46,647 nucleotides of DNA from positions 1-46,647 of the forward strand of contig NZ_PDOA01000025.1 of NCBI RefSeq assembly GCF_003116135.1. The letters are read 5' to 3'. The stretch comes from Teichococcus aestuarii. GTDB lineage: Bacteria > Pseudomonadota > Alphaproteobacteria > Acetobacterales > Acetobacteraceae. This document shows, in pieces, positions 16,928 through 25,815 of this stretch (positions are counted from its first letter, which is position 1; every line of letters starts with the position of its first letter). The position numbers were made by a program, and so were the translations under genes. The notes under the pieces were generated by a model. That model had not been told where the DNA came from and searched no databases. It saw nothing but the letters and a program-made list of their open reading frames with translations.

Positions 16928-18477
16928 CGGCGGCCCGCATCCTCCTGGCCTCAGGCATGCTCGCGACGGCGGCCGCCCTGGGCGGTTCCTGGCTGGCTGG
17001 CGGCCAACCACGCGGATGGGTCAGCGGCGCCGCAGTGGCGCAGCCGCCGCCCGTCACGCGGCAGCCCCTCTACTACCAGGCTCCCTCCGGGGCCGATTTC
17101 TCGCCGACCCCTAAGAAGGACGCCGAGGGCCGCGACTACACGCCGGTCTACGAGGAAGGCGAGCAAACGCCCGCGCCATCGTCAGCGCCCCCGGCGTCAC
17201 CGGCGCGGCAACCGCTCTACTACCAAGACCCGTCCGGCAGGCCCGACTACTCCGCCGTCCCAAGGAAAAGCGCCGACGGACGCGACTTCGTCCCCGTCTA
17301 CGAGGACGCCGGTGCGCCCGGTCCCGCTCCGGCGCCCGCACCCTCGTCGGCCGGAGGCCGTGGGCGCATCCTGTACTACCGAAACCCGATGGGCCTGCCG
17401 GACACCTCGCCGGTGCCCAAGAAGGACTCGATGGGGATGGACTACATCCCTGTCTACGAGGACGAGGCCAACCAACCCGCGGGCACCGTCACCGTCAGCC
17501 CGGAGCGGGTGCAGATGCTCGGCGTCCGTACGGAGACGGCTGCCGAGCGCGCCCTGACCCGCTCCATACGGGCGGTCGGCACGGTCGCCGTGGACGAGCG
17601 GCGCCTTGCCGTCGTAGCCCCGCGCTTCGAGGGCTGGATCCAGAAGCTCCTCGTCAACGAGACGGGCCAGCCGGTGCGGCGGGGACAGCCCCTCTTCGAG
17701 GCCTACAGCCCCGACCTGGCGCTCACCGAGCAGGAGTACGTCGTGGCCCGCCGGTTGGACGCGGGCGTCGCCGCGGCCGCCCTGGCGCGCCTTCGCAACT
17801 TCGACCTGCCGCCGGAAGAGGTCGCGCGCCTGCAGCGCACCGGCGCGGTAAGCCGCGTGTTGACACTGGCCTCGCCGATGAACGGCGTGGTTCTCGAAAA
17901 GCCTGCGCTCCAGGGCATGCGCTTCGCGCCCGGCGAGATGCTCTACCGCATCGCCGATCTCTCCACCGTGTGGCTCCTCGCCGACGTATTTGAGCAGGAT
18001 CTGGGGCTCGTCGGCCCCGGGCAGGAGGCCAGCATCAGCCTGACCGCCTATCCAGACCGGCGCTTCGCCGGGAAGGTCACCTTCGTTTACCCGACGGTGA
18101 ACGCGACGACGCGCACGGCCAAGGTTCGCGTGGAGATCCCCAACCCGGGCCAGCTGCTCAAGCCGGACATGTACGCGACCGTCGAGATCGCGGCGCCGCT
18201 GGGATCCGTCCCCGTCGTGGCCGTTCCGGATTCCGCCGTGCTCGACAGCGGCACGCGGCAAGCCGTCCTCGTCGAGCGAGCGCCCGGCCGCTACGAGCCC
18301 CGCACCGTATCGACTGGCCGCCGCGCCGATGGCATGGTGGAGATCCGCCAGGGCGTTAGCGCGGGCGAGCGCGTGGTTGTCGGCGCCAACTTCCTGCTCG
18401 ACGCCGAGAGCAATCTCAGGGCCGCGCTGCAGTCCTTCGCGGCCCAGCCCGCTCCCAGCCGGGAGACGCCGCGATGA
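16924..18477 (+). CDS. cusB: RND efflux periplasmic adaptor with three heavy-metal-binding repeats (CusB-like)
   Basis: 517 aa from GTG 16924. After an N-terminal anchor come three tandem heavy-metal-binding repeats: QPLYYQAPSGADFSPTPKK (residues about 45-80), QPLYYQDPSGRPDYS (about 97-130) and RILYYRNPMGLPDTSPVPKK (about 150-185), each ending with a 'DY/F-x-PVYE' strand. Most relatives have one. The adaptor body follows: barrel-sandwich/lipoyl halves (VAPRFEGWIQKLLVNETG and LASPMNGVVLEKPALQGM), helical hairpin (LTEQEYVVARRLDAG) and beta-barrel (VTFVYPTVNATTRTAKVRV). It links CusA to CusC and hands periplasmic Cu/Ag to the pump. Both ends overlap its neighbours by four bases. Confidence 0.9.
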   Translation: MTAARILLASGMLATAAALGGSWLAGGQPRGWVSGAAVAQPPPVTRQPLYYQAPSGADFSPTPKKDAEGRDYTPVYEEGEQTPAPSSAPPASPARQPLYYQDPSGRPDYSAVPRKSADGRDFVPVYEDAGAPGPAPAPAPSSAGGRGRILYYRNPMGLPDTSPVPKKDSMGMDYIPVYEDEANQPAGTVTVSPERVQMLGVRTETAAERALTRSIRAVGTVAVDERRLAVVAPRFEGWIQKLLVNETGQPVRRGQPLFEAYSPDLALTEQEYVVARRLDAGVAAAALARLRNFDLPPEEVARLQRTGAVSRVLTLASPMNGVVLEKPALQGMRFAPGEMLYRIADLSTVWLLADVFEQDLGLVGPGQEASISLTAYPDRRFAGKVTFVYPTVNATTRTAKVRVEIPNPGQLLKPDMYATVEIAAPLGSVPVVAVPDSAVLDSGTRQAVLVERAPGRYEPRTVSTGRRADGMVEIRQGVSAGERVVVGANFLLDAESNLRAALQSFAAQPAPSRETPR

Positions 18478-21400
18478 TCGCCCGCGTCATCCGCTGGTCG
18501 GTGGCCAACCCGTTCCTGGTGCTGCTGGCCACGTTGTTCCTCGCCGGCGCGGGCGTCTGGGCGATGCGCAACACCCCGCTCGACGCTGTCCCGGATCTCT
18601 CCGATGTCCAGGTCATCGTCTATACCGATTACCCAGGGCAGGCGCCGCAGGTGGTCGAGGACCAGGTCACCTATCCTTTGACCACGGCCCTCCTGACGGT
18701 CCCGCGGTCGAAGACGGTGCGCGGCTTCTCCTTCTTCGGGTCGTCTTTCGTCTATGTGGTGTTCGAAGACGGCACCGACCTTTACTGGGCCCGCAGCCGA
18801 GTGCTCGAATACCTCAGCCAAGCCGCGCGGCGCCTTCCCGAAGGGGTGACGCCATCGCTGGGGCCGGACGCGACCGGCGTGGGCTGGGTCTACCAGTATG
18901 TTGTCACCGGGGCGCAACGGACGCTGGCGGAGCTGCGGTCGATCCAGGACTGGTTCCTGCGCTACCAGCTGGCCCGGGCCGAGGGCGTGGCCGAGGTGGC
19001 CAGCGTCGGCGGCTTCGTCCAGCAATACCAGGTCGTCGTCGACCCGCAGCGTCTCCAGGCCTACCGCATTCCCCTCTCACGGGTGACCGAGGCCATCCGG
19101 GGCAGCAACCGTGACGTGGGCGGCCGTTCGATCGAGATGTCGGAGACGGAGTACCTCGTCCGCGGGCACGGCTACCTGCGGGGCATCGCGGACATCGAGC
19201 AGATCGTCCTGACCATGCAGAACGGTGTGCCCGTGCTGCTGCGCGACGTCGCCCGGGTCGAGCTCGGCCCCGAGGAGCGCCGAGGAATCGCCGAGCTGAA
19301 CGGCGAGGGCGAGGTGGTCAGCGGCATCGTGCTCCAGCGCGAGGGGCAGAACGCGCTCACCGTCATTGAGAGCGTCAAGCGCCGGATCGCCGAGATCGGG
19401 GGCAGCCTTCCAGAAGGGGTGACCGTCTCCTCGGTCTACGACCGCTCGGCTCTGATCGAGCGCGCCATCGAGACCCTGAAGTACACGCTCCTGGAGGAAA
19501 GCCTTATTGTCGCTGTGGTCTGCGTTGTCTTCCTTCTACACGTCCGCAGCGCTCTCGTGGCCATCCTGATGCTGCCGGTCGGTGTGCTCATCGCCATGGC
19601 CCTGCTGCACCTGCTGGGGCTGAGCTCGAACATCATGTCCTTGGGCGGCATCGCCATCGCGCTCGGCGCCATGGTCGACGCGGCCATCGTGATGATCGAG
19701 AACGCCCACAAGCGGCTCGAGCAGGCGGGGCCGGGGGCGTCCCGCGTCCAAGTGCTGACGGAGGCGGCCGTCGAGGTCGGCCCGGCGCTGTTCTTCAGCT
19801 TGGCCATCATCACCGTCTCCTTCCTGCCGGTCTTCACACTGGAGGACCAGGAGGGCCGCATGTTCCGGCCGCTCGCATTTACCAAGACCTTCGCCATGGC
19901 AGCGGGCGCGCTGCTGTCGGTGACCCTGGTGCCGGTGCTGATGGTGCTGTTCGTCCGCGGCCGCATCATGCCGGAGCGACGCAACCCAGTGAATCGGCTG
20001 CTTATCTGGCTCTACCGGCCCCTGATCGCGGGTGTCCTCCGGGCCAAGACGTTGACCATCCTGGTGGCTCTTCTCGCAGTTGGGGCGACCGCCTGGCCCA
20101 TGGCGCGGCTCGGCAGCGAGTTCATGCCGACACTGAACGAGGGGACGTTGATGTACATGCCGGTCAGCCTGCCCGGCATGTCAGTCACCAAGGCCGCCGA
20201 GCTGCTCCAGACCCAGAACCGAATCATCCGGAGCTTTCCTGAGGTAGCGAGCGTCTACGGCAAGGCGGGCCGCGCGGCGACGGCAACGGACCCGGCGCCG
20301 ACCGAGATGTTCGAGACCATCATCAACCTGAAGCCAGAGGCCGAGTGGCGCGCGGGGGTCACTGTGGACTCGCTCATCGCCGAAATGGACGCAGCGCTGC
20401 GGATGCCGGGCGTCAGCAACGCCTGGACCATGCCCATCAAGGCCCGCACCGATATGCTCTCGACCGGCATCCGCACGCCGGTCGGCGTCAAGGTCTACGG
20501 TCCAGACCTCGCGGGCATCGACCGGCTGTCGCGCGAGGTGGAAACCGCCGTGCGGACGGTGCCCGGCACCACCAGCGCCTTCGCGGAGCGGGTTGAGGGC
20601 GGCTACTACCTCGAGGTCGAGCCGGACCGGGCGGCATTGGCCCGCTACGGCCTGACAGTCGGCGACCTCCAGGAAACCATCGCCACGGCGCTCGGCGGCG
20701 AGCCGGTCACCACCACGGTCGAGGGCCGCGCCCGCTACACGGTCAACGTTCGCTACCCGCGCGGCCTGCGCAGCGACCCGCAAGGGATCGCGACCCAGGT
20801 GCTGGTCCAAAGCATGCAGGGTGCCGCCATTCCCTTAGGCCAGCTGGCGGCCGTCCAGCTGCGGCGGGGCCCACCGACCATCCGGACCGAGAATGCCCAG
20901 CTGGTGAACTACGTATACGTTGACATGCACGGCCGCGACGTCGGCGGCTACGTCGCCGACGCGCAGCGGGCCGTCGCTGAGCAGGTGCGAATGCCGCCCG
21001 GCTACCACGTCGAGTGGAGCGGCCAGTTCGAGTACATGCAGCGGGCAAAGGCGAAGCTGGCCATCGTTGTACCGGTGACCCTGATCATCATCTTCGTGCT
21101 GCTCTACCTGAACTTCAGGGGGCTGACCGACGCGCTCATTGTGATGCTCTCGGTGCCCTTCGCGCTCGTCGGCGGCGTCTGGCTCATGTTTCTGATGCAA
21201 TTCAACATGAGCGTGGCCGTCGCGGTCGGCTTCATCGCGCTGGCCGGGGTGGCGGCCGAAACCGGCGTCATCATGCTGATCTACCTGGACCACGCACTTG
21301 CAGAGGTTCGGGCGCGGTGTCGGGCCGAGGGGCGGACGCTGACGCAGGAGGATCTGCGCCACGCCATTATGGAGGGCGCGGTCGAGCGGGTGCGGCCCAA

Positions 21401-21632
21401 GATGATGACGGTGACCGCCATCATGGCAGGCCTGCTGCCGATCCTCTGGAGCACCGGCACCGGCTCGGAACTTATGCAGCGCATCGCCGTCCCCATGGTC
21501 GGCGGCATGGTGTCCTCGACCGTGCTGACGCTGCTCGTCATCCCGGCGATCTACGGCTTGGTCAAGGGATGGAGCCTGCCCCGGGCAGCGCAGGCGACTG
21601 AGGAGACAAAGGCGTTGCTGGCGGCCGAATGA
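18474..21632 (+). CDS. cusA: Heavy-metal RND efflux pump, CusA-type (Cu+/Ag+)
   Basis: 1052 aa, full length for HME-RND permeases, with 12 expected membrane helices. Transmembrane segment 4 carries GAMVDAAIVMIENAHKRLE, the charged relay block in its CusA form. The pore-domain methionine region TMPIKARTDMLSTGIRTPVG matches the Cu/Ag-binding cleft of CusA, supporting monovalent copper/silver rather than zinc/cobalt. YGPDLAGIDRL and ERVRPKMMTVTAIMAGLLPI are other family blocks. It sits in the inner membrane and uses proton influx to drive metal out through CusB/CusC. The ATG overlaps the cusB stop. No frameshift seen. Confidence 0.93.
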   Translation: MIARVIRWSVANPFLVLLATLFLAGAGVWAMRNTPLDAVPDLSDVQVIVYTDYPGQAPQVVEDQVTYPLTTALLTVPRSKTVRGFSFFGSSFVYVVFEDGTDLYWARSRVLEYLSQAARRLPEGVTPSLGPDATGVGWVYQYVVTGAQRTLAELRSIQDWFLRYQLARAEGVAEVASVGGFVQQYQVVVDPQRLQAYRIPLSRVTEAIRGSNRDVGGRSIEMSETEYLVRGHGYLRGIADIEQIVLTMQNGVPVLLRDVARVELGPEERRGIAELNGEGEVVSGIVLQREGQNALTVIESVKRRIAEIGGSLPEGVTVSSVYDRSALIERAIETLKYTLLEESLIVAVVCVVFLLHVRSALVAILMLPVGVLIAMALLHLLGLSSNIMSLGGIAIALGAMVDAAIVMIENAHKRLEQAGPGASRVQVLTEAAVEVGPALFFSLAIITVSFLPVFTLEDQEGRMFRPLAFTKTFAMAAGALLSVTLVPVLMVLFVRGRIMPERRNPVNRLLIWLYRPLIAGVLRAKTLTILVALLAVGATAWPMARLGSEFMPTLNEGTLMYMPVSLPGMSVTKAAELLQTQNRIIRSFPEVASVYGKAGRAATATDPAPTEMFETIINLKPEAEWRAGVTVDSLIAEMDAALRMPGVSNAWTMPIKARTDMLSTGIRTPVGVKVYGPDLAGIDRLSREVETAVRTVPGTTSAFAERVEGGYYLEVEPDRAALARYGLTVGDLQETIATALGGEPVTTTVEGRARYTVNVRYPRGLRSDPQGIATQVLVQSMQGAAIPLGQLAAVQLRRGPPTIRTENAQLVNYVYVDMHGRDVGGYVADAQRAVAEQVRMPPGYHVEWSGQFEYMQRAKAKLAIVVPVTLIIIFVLLYLNFRGLTDALIVMLSVPFALVGGVWLMFLMQFNMSVAVAVGFIALAGVAAETGVIMLIYLDHALAEVRARCRAEGRTLTQEDLRHAIMEGAVERVRPKMMTVTAIMAGLLPILWSTGTGSELMQRIAVPMVGGMVSSTVLTLLVIPAIYGLVKGWSLPRAAQATEETKALLAAE

Positions 21633-21677
21633 TGGCCGGAATCAGCGGCGAACTAAGAGCCAGAGGAGGTCCGACGC

Positions 21678-21818
21678 ATGATGCACGATGACGGCATGAT
21701 GGGCGGCATGATGGGCTGGATGATGTGGGGCATGGGGTTGGTATGGCTCCTCCTCATTATCCTTCTGGTCCTCGGTGTCGCCGCCTTGGCGAAATACCTG
21801 TTCGCGCGAAAGCACTGA
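21678..21818 (+). CDS. Small Met-rich membrane protein
   Basis: 46 aa. GAGGAGGT at 21663-21670 precedes the ATG by 7 nt, an excellent ribosome-binding site. The N-terminus is strikingly Met/Gly-rich (MMHDDGMMGGMMGWMMWGMG), followed by one membrane helix (LVWLLLIILLVLGVAALAKY) and a short basic tail. Similar tiny proteins occur in copper-resistance clusters. The Met/His face is a plausible Cu(I) site. It lies 45 nt after cusA and is probably the last gene of the operon. Confidence 0.7.
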   Translation: MMHDDGMMGGMMGWMMWGMGLVWLLLIILLVLGVAALAKYLFARKH

Positions 21819-22012
21819 CCCGGCAGTGCTGCTGGTGTGTCCAGGGATCTCGGGACCGCCGGGGCGAATTTTCCCGGTGGGCGTGGGCGAGGAGCATGGC
21901 GTCCAGCGCCGAATCCGGCGCGGCCTTCGCCGGTTTCGGCGCCTACGACGTCGCGACGACGGTGCCGCGCCGGTCAGCCACGCGCTGGGTGCTTCAGACG
22001 GGACGGCGCCCC

Positions 22013-22040
22013 TTGACCTTGCCGTCGTGGGAAGCCCCAT
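22013..22040 (+). promoter_or_regulatory. CueR-type operator/promoter before the truncated copA
   Basis: TTGACCTT (22013-22020), then GCCGTCGTGGGAAGCCCCAT, differs at three positions from the operators at 31982 and 32043. The long spacer between -35 and -10 is typical of MerR-family promoters. Confidence 0.7.
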
Positions 22041-22077
22041 CTGATCCGGCAGTCGGGAATATCAGGAGACGCGCGCC

Positions 22078-22647
22078 ATGGACGCTCTGACTGCGGAAGC
22101 CGGGACTGCCGCGAAGGCCGGGGACGGTGCCGGGGTAGATATCGGCATCGAGGAAATGAGTTGCGCCTCCTGTGTCGGCCGGGTTGAGCAGGCTCTGAGG
22201 CGGGTACCCGGCGTCTCCGACGTTTCGGTGAACCTCTCCACGGAGCGGGCGCGCGTCGCCTTCAGTGGGCCGCCGGATACGGCGGCGCTGACCAAGGCTG
22301 TTGAGGGGGCGGGGTACGATGTACCCGTGGCCGAGTTTGACCTGAACGTTCGGGGCATGACCTGCGCCAGCTGCTCAGGCCGGGTCGAGAGGGCTCTGAA
22401 GCAGGTTCCGGGCGTCGTTGGGGCCGAGGTGAACCCGGCCACCGAGCGGGCCCGCGTCACCACCGACATGGGCGCCGTCACGGTCGACCAGCTCGCCGCC
22501 GCCGTTCGGGACACGGGCTTCGATGCCAGTCCGGTCAAGCAAGTGGGCACCCGGCCTACCTTGCCAACAACGACCGGTTCGGCATTCCCTTCAACGCGGT
22601 CTACGGACCGGGTGCCCCACGGGGCATCGTCTTGTCCGAGGTCCTGA
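22078..22647 (+). pseudogene. Truncated CopA: two N-terminal heavy-metal-associated domains only
   Basis: After a short leader, two HMA domains are visible: IEEMSCASCVGRVEQALRRV (about residues 23-85) and VRGMTCASCSGRVERALKQV (about 93-155), each with the Cu(I)-binding M-x-C-x-x-C. Intact copper ATPases continue into TPase membrane and catalytic domains; here the sense stops at FDASPVKQ and an unrelated tail (GTRPTLPTTTG) runs to 647. From about 22551 another frame encodes a DsbD-like C-terminus. The ORF keeps its CueR-type promoter, so a free two-HMA protein might still be made and act like a CopZ chaperone, but it looks like a deletion product. Confidence 0.75.
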
Positions 22648-22712
22648 CCCGCGCGGCGGTGCTGGACGCCCTCCGGCGCGCCTGCGGGGCCGACCTGATG
22701 TCAGCCCGGTGA
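22551..22712 (+). pseudogene. DsbD-like thioredoxin domain, C-terminal fragment
   Basis: In frame 0, PAYLANNDRFGIPFNAVYGP, then GAPRGIVLSEVLTRAAVLDA and a TGA at 22710-22712, match the last part of the thioredoxin-like domain of DsbD/ScsB proteins ('FGV/IPFxxVYGP..P.G.VLPE.LT...V..AL'). The remainder is missing, and the fragment is fused out of frame to the HMA domains of the truncated copA. A deletion joined the two genes. Confidence 0.6.
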
Positions 22713-22770
22713 GGAACGTCGGATGGGCATGACCTTGCATGGAAAACGCCGCGGTACATATCGTCTGACC

Positions 22771-23130
22771 ATGGGCATGCCCGTCCTCCGACGCCTGCTG
22801 CTGGTCCTAACCGCCCTCGCCTTCGTGCTCGTGACGGCGCTGCCGGGGACCGCTTCGGCAATGCCCATGCCCGGCGGTGCCGTGATGGCCGCAGGCCTCC
22901 AACCGTGCGGCGACTGTTCGGCCGGGGCTCCTGCCAGCACCGGCAGTACCAAGATGGTGCCGTGCAGTGCCCTCGTCTGCTCGGGTGCTTTCTTCAGTCT
23001 ACCGGCCTCGACAGTCCTGGGCACGCCCGTTGCTGTCACAGTCGAGTACGCGGTGGTGGCACCTGCGAGCCAGCGGGGCAGAGCGCTTCCGCCCGACCCC
23101 TTCCCACCCAGACCCATCCCCCTCGTCTAA
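22771..23130 (+). CDS. Small secreted Cys-containing protein before the multicopper oxidase
   Basis: 119 aa from ATG 22771 (MGMPVLRRLLLVLTALAF), giving a normal signal peptide ending at TASA; upstream ATGs at 22723 and 22729 would spoil it. The mature part is short, with four cysteines (LQPCGDC, MVPCSALVC) and a Pro/Arg-rich end (RALPPDPFPPRPIPLV). It shares the build of the 14652 and 45502 proteins. No named family. Periplasmic metal handling is inferred. Confidence 0.55.
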   Translation: MGMPVLRRLLLVLTALAFVLVTALPGTASAMPMPGGAVMAAGLQPCGDCSAGAPASTGSTKMVPCSALVCSGAFFSLPASTVLGTPVAVTVEYAVVAPASQRGRALPPDPFPPRPIPLV

Positions 23131-23134
23131 CCGT

Positions 23135-23153
23135 CGCCCGCCCACCGCGGGCG
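23135..23153. terminator. GC-rich stem-loop between the Cys protein and the oxidase
   Basis: CGCCCGC (23135-23141) pairs with GCGGGCG (23147-23153) over a 5-nt loop, directly after the stop of the small secreted protein. No T-run follows, so termination is uncertain. Confidence 0.35.
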
Positions 23154-23228
23154 GCGGCCGGAGATTCTTGGGTCCGGTCCTAGCCGGATCCGCTGCCGTG
23201 CACCCGCTCTCCTGCGGGCTGTGTCGGC

Positions 23229-24662
23229 ATGACGAGGATGGAAAACATGCGAATCACCACCCCGCCAAGCCTGACGCGGCGGCAACTCTGGAAGGCGGGC
23301 GGCGCCCTCGGGCTGGCGAGCACGCTTCCCGGCAGGGCACATGCCGCATCCGCCACCAGCGTGCCTGCTTTTCTACGGCTGACCGCCGCACCCGGCCGCG
23401 CATCTATCGTCGGCAATGACCATCCCACCACGGACGTCTGGTCCTACGGAGGCTCGGTCCCCGGGCCCGTGTTCCGGGTCCGACAGGGAGCGAGGTTCCG
23501 CGCCACCGTGGAGAACCGCCTCGACGAGAACACGACCGTGCATTGGCACGGCATCCGGCTGCCCAACGCTATGGACGGCGTGCCCGGGCTGACACAGCCG
23601 GCGATTAGGCCCGGCGAGAGCTTCGCCTACGAATTCACGCCGCCCGACGCCGGAACCTTTTGGTACCACCCCCACGACAACAGCCTAGTGCAGATGGGCC
23701 GCGGACTGGCCGGAGCGCTCATCGTCGAGGAGCGGGAGCCGCCCCGGGTGGATCGCGAGTTGGTTTGGGTCATCCAGGATTGGCGCCTGACGCGCGATGC
23801 CCAGGTCGCCCGTGGCTTCGGCAGCCGCATGGAGGTGGCGATGGCGGGCCGCCTCGGCAACACGGTCACCGTCAACGGGCGGGTGCCAGACGCACTCAGC
23901 GTCCGTGCGGGGGAGCGCGTGCGGCTCCGCATCATCAACGCGGCCACGGCGCGCATCGTGGCGCTGCGGTTCGAGGGACACCGGCCCGTCGTCGTCGCGT
24001 TCGACGGCCAGCCCTGCGAGCCGCACGAGCCTGTGGGCGGGCGACTGCTGCTCGGCCCCGCCATGCGGGCCGACATCATCCTGGACATGGCGGGCGTGCC
24101 CGGGCGCCGCTACGCCGTCATCGACGACTTCTACGGCCGCCTCGCCTACGAACTCGCCGCGCTCGCCTATGACGGCTCCGCGCCTCTGCGCGACCATCCG
24201 CTGAACGCCCCGGTCCGCCTGCCGCCGAACCCACTGCCCAAGCCGGATCTCGCCGCGGCCGAGCGGCACGAACTCGTGCTCCAGGGCGGGATGATGGGCG
24301 GCATGGGCATGATGGGCATGCGCGGGGCGGCATGGGCCATCAACGGCACGTCCATGACCGGCAAGGGGGACACGCACATGCCGCCGCTACTGACCCTCGC
24401 GCGCGGCCGGACCTGCGTCCTGTCTCTCCGGAACGAGACCGCTTGGTGGCACCCGATGCACCTGCACGGCCACAGCTTCCGCGTCCTGACCCGGAACGGC
24501 ACGGCGGTGGCTGGGGCGGAATGGGGCGACACGGTGCTCGTCGAGCCGCGTCAGACCGTGGAGGTCGCCTTCGTCGCCGATAATCCCGGCAATTGGATGC
24601 TGCATTGCCACGTCATGGACCACGAAGTCAGCGGCCTGATGGGCGTGCTACGGGTGGCCTGA
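23229..24662 (+). CDS. Multicopper oxidase (periplasmic, Tat-exported)
   Basis: 477 aa from ATG 23229, or 471 from ATG 23247. A Tat-type signal (LTRRQLWKAGGALGLASTL) precedes three cupredoxin domains. Copper ligands: HWHGIRLP and WYHPHDN (domain 1), HPMHLHGHSF and HCHVMDHE (domain 3, giving the type 1 and trinuclear sites). A Met-rich insert (GGMMGGMGMMGMRG, about residue 355-370) resembles the labile copper region of CueO/PcoA-like enzymes. It oxidises Cu(I) to less toxic Cu(II) using oxygen. No CueR operator was found directly upstream. Confidence 0.9.
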   Translation: MTRMENMRITTPPSLTRRQLWKAGGALGLASTLPGRAHAASATSVPAFLRLTAAPGRASIVGNDHPTTDVWSYGGSVPGPVFRVRQGARFRATVENRLDENTTVHWHGIRLPNAMDGVPGLTQPAIRPGESFAYEFTPPDAGTFWYHPHDNSLVQMGRGLAGALIVEEREPPRVDRELVWVIQDWRLTRDAQVARGFGSRMEVAMAGRLGNTVTVNGRVPDALSVRAGERVRLRIINAATARIVALRFEGHRPVVVAFDGQPCEPHEPVGGRLLLGPAMRADIILDMAGVPGRRYAVIDDFYGRLAYELAALAYDGSAPLRDHPLNAPVRLPPNPLPKPDLAAAERHELVLQGGMMGGMGMMGMRGAAWAINGTSMTGKGDTHMPPLLTLARGRTCVLSLRNETAWWHPMHLHGHSFRVLTRNGTAVAGAEWGDTVLVEPRQTVEVAFVADNPGNWMLHCHVMDHEVSGLMGVLRVA

Positions 24663-24726
24663 CCCAACCCGGAAACCGACAAGGAGAGCCAATGATGAGC
24701 TCAGTGACCATTTGAGGAGGCCGCAG

Positions 24727-25068
24727 ATGACGACTCAATCGAACCTTGCCGGAATGCGCGTGCCGTCCAGCGGCATCGGTGACCGCCTCCGCTCGGCATT
24801 GCGGGGGCGACGCGCCCTGGTGTTGCTCGGGCTCGCTGCAATGGCCGCGGGCGTTTCCTGGCAGTGGACCTGGCTCACCGCGATCGGCGTTGCCCCAATC
24901 CTGGTCAGTGTGGCGCCGTGCGCCATCATGTGCGCCCTGGGACTGTGCATGACCGGAAAGTCGGGCAGGTCGTGCCATGCAAGGGGCCCCCAGGTGGAAG
25001 CGGGTTCGACCGCGTCCACTCCGAAGGCATCGGACCGCCCGCGTGAGGTCGAAGCGGCCGAAAGCTAA
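24727..25068 (+). CDS. Two-helix membrane protein of the copper cluster
   Basis: 113 aa from ATG 24727, with GAGGAGG 7 nt before it. Two hydrophobic segments, ALVLLGLAAMAAGVSWQW and AIGVAPILVSVAPCAIMCAL, are linked by a short WLT turn. Cysteines lie in and after the second helix (APCAIMCALGLC). The tail is polar. Proteins of this build with a CxxxC-type helix occur in copper islands, but no function is known. A stretch from 24692 (MMSSVTI then stop) is too short to be a gene. Confidence 0.6.
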   Translation: MTTQSNLAGMRVPSSGIGDRLRSALRGRRALVLLGLAAMAAGVSWQWTWLTAIGVAPILVSVAPCAIMCALGLCMTGKSGRSCHARGPQVEAGSTASTPKASDRPREVEAAES

Positions 25069-25170
25069 GGGGACATGGCGCTGACAAGGGTCTCAGATCA
25101 CCTGCTCAGCGCCTTCTCTGCTGGGAGCCGCCGCGCATGTTGTCCCAGCTCGTGTTTCTCCTGGAGGTAA

Positions 25171-25686
25171 GTGGTGAGGCGACCAGACAAGGGACAATGG
25201 CGGCAGCGGCATCTGCTGCTCGCCGCCGCTGTCACCCTGCTTGTGGCGGCAATAAGTAGCGTGACGCTGCTCTCTGAACGTGGCCAGCCGGACTTGGCAT
25301 CGACTACGATCAACCCCGGCAATCCAGAACAGGTGGCCCTCGGCCGTCGCATCTACAGCGAGCAGTGCGCGCAGTGCCATGGCGTGAACCTGGAGGGCCA
25401 GCCGAATTGGCGGTCACGCGGGCCTGACGGAAGGTTGCCTGCGCCCCCGCACGACGCCTCAGGCCATACTTGGCACCATCCGGACGCAATGCTGTTCCGG
25501 ATTACTCGGGACGGTACATCCGCTGTTGTCGGAGGCGGCTACGAGAGCGACATGCCGGGCTTCGGCGGCGTGCTTTCGGACACCGAGATCCGCGCAGTCC
25601 TTGCGTTCATCAAGAGCACTTGGCCGGACCGCGAACGTGGCCTCCAGGAGCGCCAAAGTCGCATCCTGAGGGAGGCGGCCCAGTGA
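25171..25686 (+). CDS. Membrane-anchored class I cytochrome c
   Basis: 171 aa from GTG 25171 with GGAGGT at 25163-25168. An N-terminal uncleaved anchor (LLLAAAVTLLVAAISSVTLL) is followed by one heme site, CAQCHGVNLEGQ, and the distal axial Met in YESDMPGFGG. It probably passes electrons in the periplasm. It follows the multicopper oxidase and could be part of a copper-oxidation or respiratory branch. Convergent with copCD; the stem-loop at 25767-25793 separates them. Confidence 0.8.
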   Translation: MVRRPDKGQWRQRHLLLAAAVTLLVAAISSVTLLSERGQPDLASTTINPGNPEQVALGRRIYSEQCAQCHGVNLEGQPNWRSRGPDGRLPAPPHDASGHTWHHPDAMLFRITRDGTSAVVGGGYESDMPGFGGVLSDTEIRAVLAFIKSTWPDRERGLQERQSRILREAAQ

Positions 25687-25766
25687 CAGCCTACCTGCGA
25701 GCCCTTGGGCCGGCACGCCGTCCCGTCGTCACGGGGATGGGGGCGAGTTGCCCTAGCTCAGCCCGC

Positions 25767-25793
25767 GGCCCGGTCCCAAGGGAGGACCGGGCC
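25767..25793. terminator. Bidirectional terminator-like stem-loop between cytochrome c and copD
   Basis: GGCCCGGTCC (25767-25776) and GGACCGGGCC (25784-25793) form a perfect 10-bp stem with a 7-nt loop, between convergent genes. No poly-T tract, typical of GC-rich hosts. Confidence 0.55.
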
Positions 25794-25815
25794 ACAGACC
25801 AGCACCGGCGGGCGT

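Noticed and set aside
22733-22756. Possible CueR-like site before the small Cys protein (ATGACCTTGCATGGAAAA)
   Set aside because: The arms are too close and the spacing does not match the other operators.
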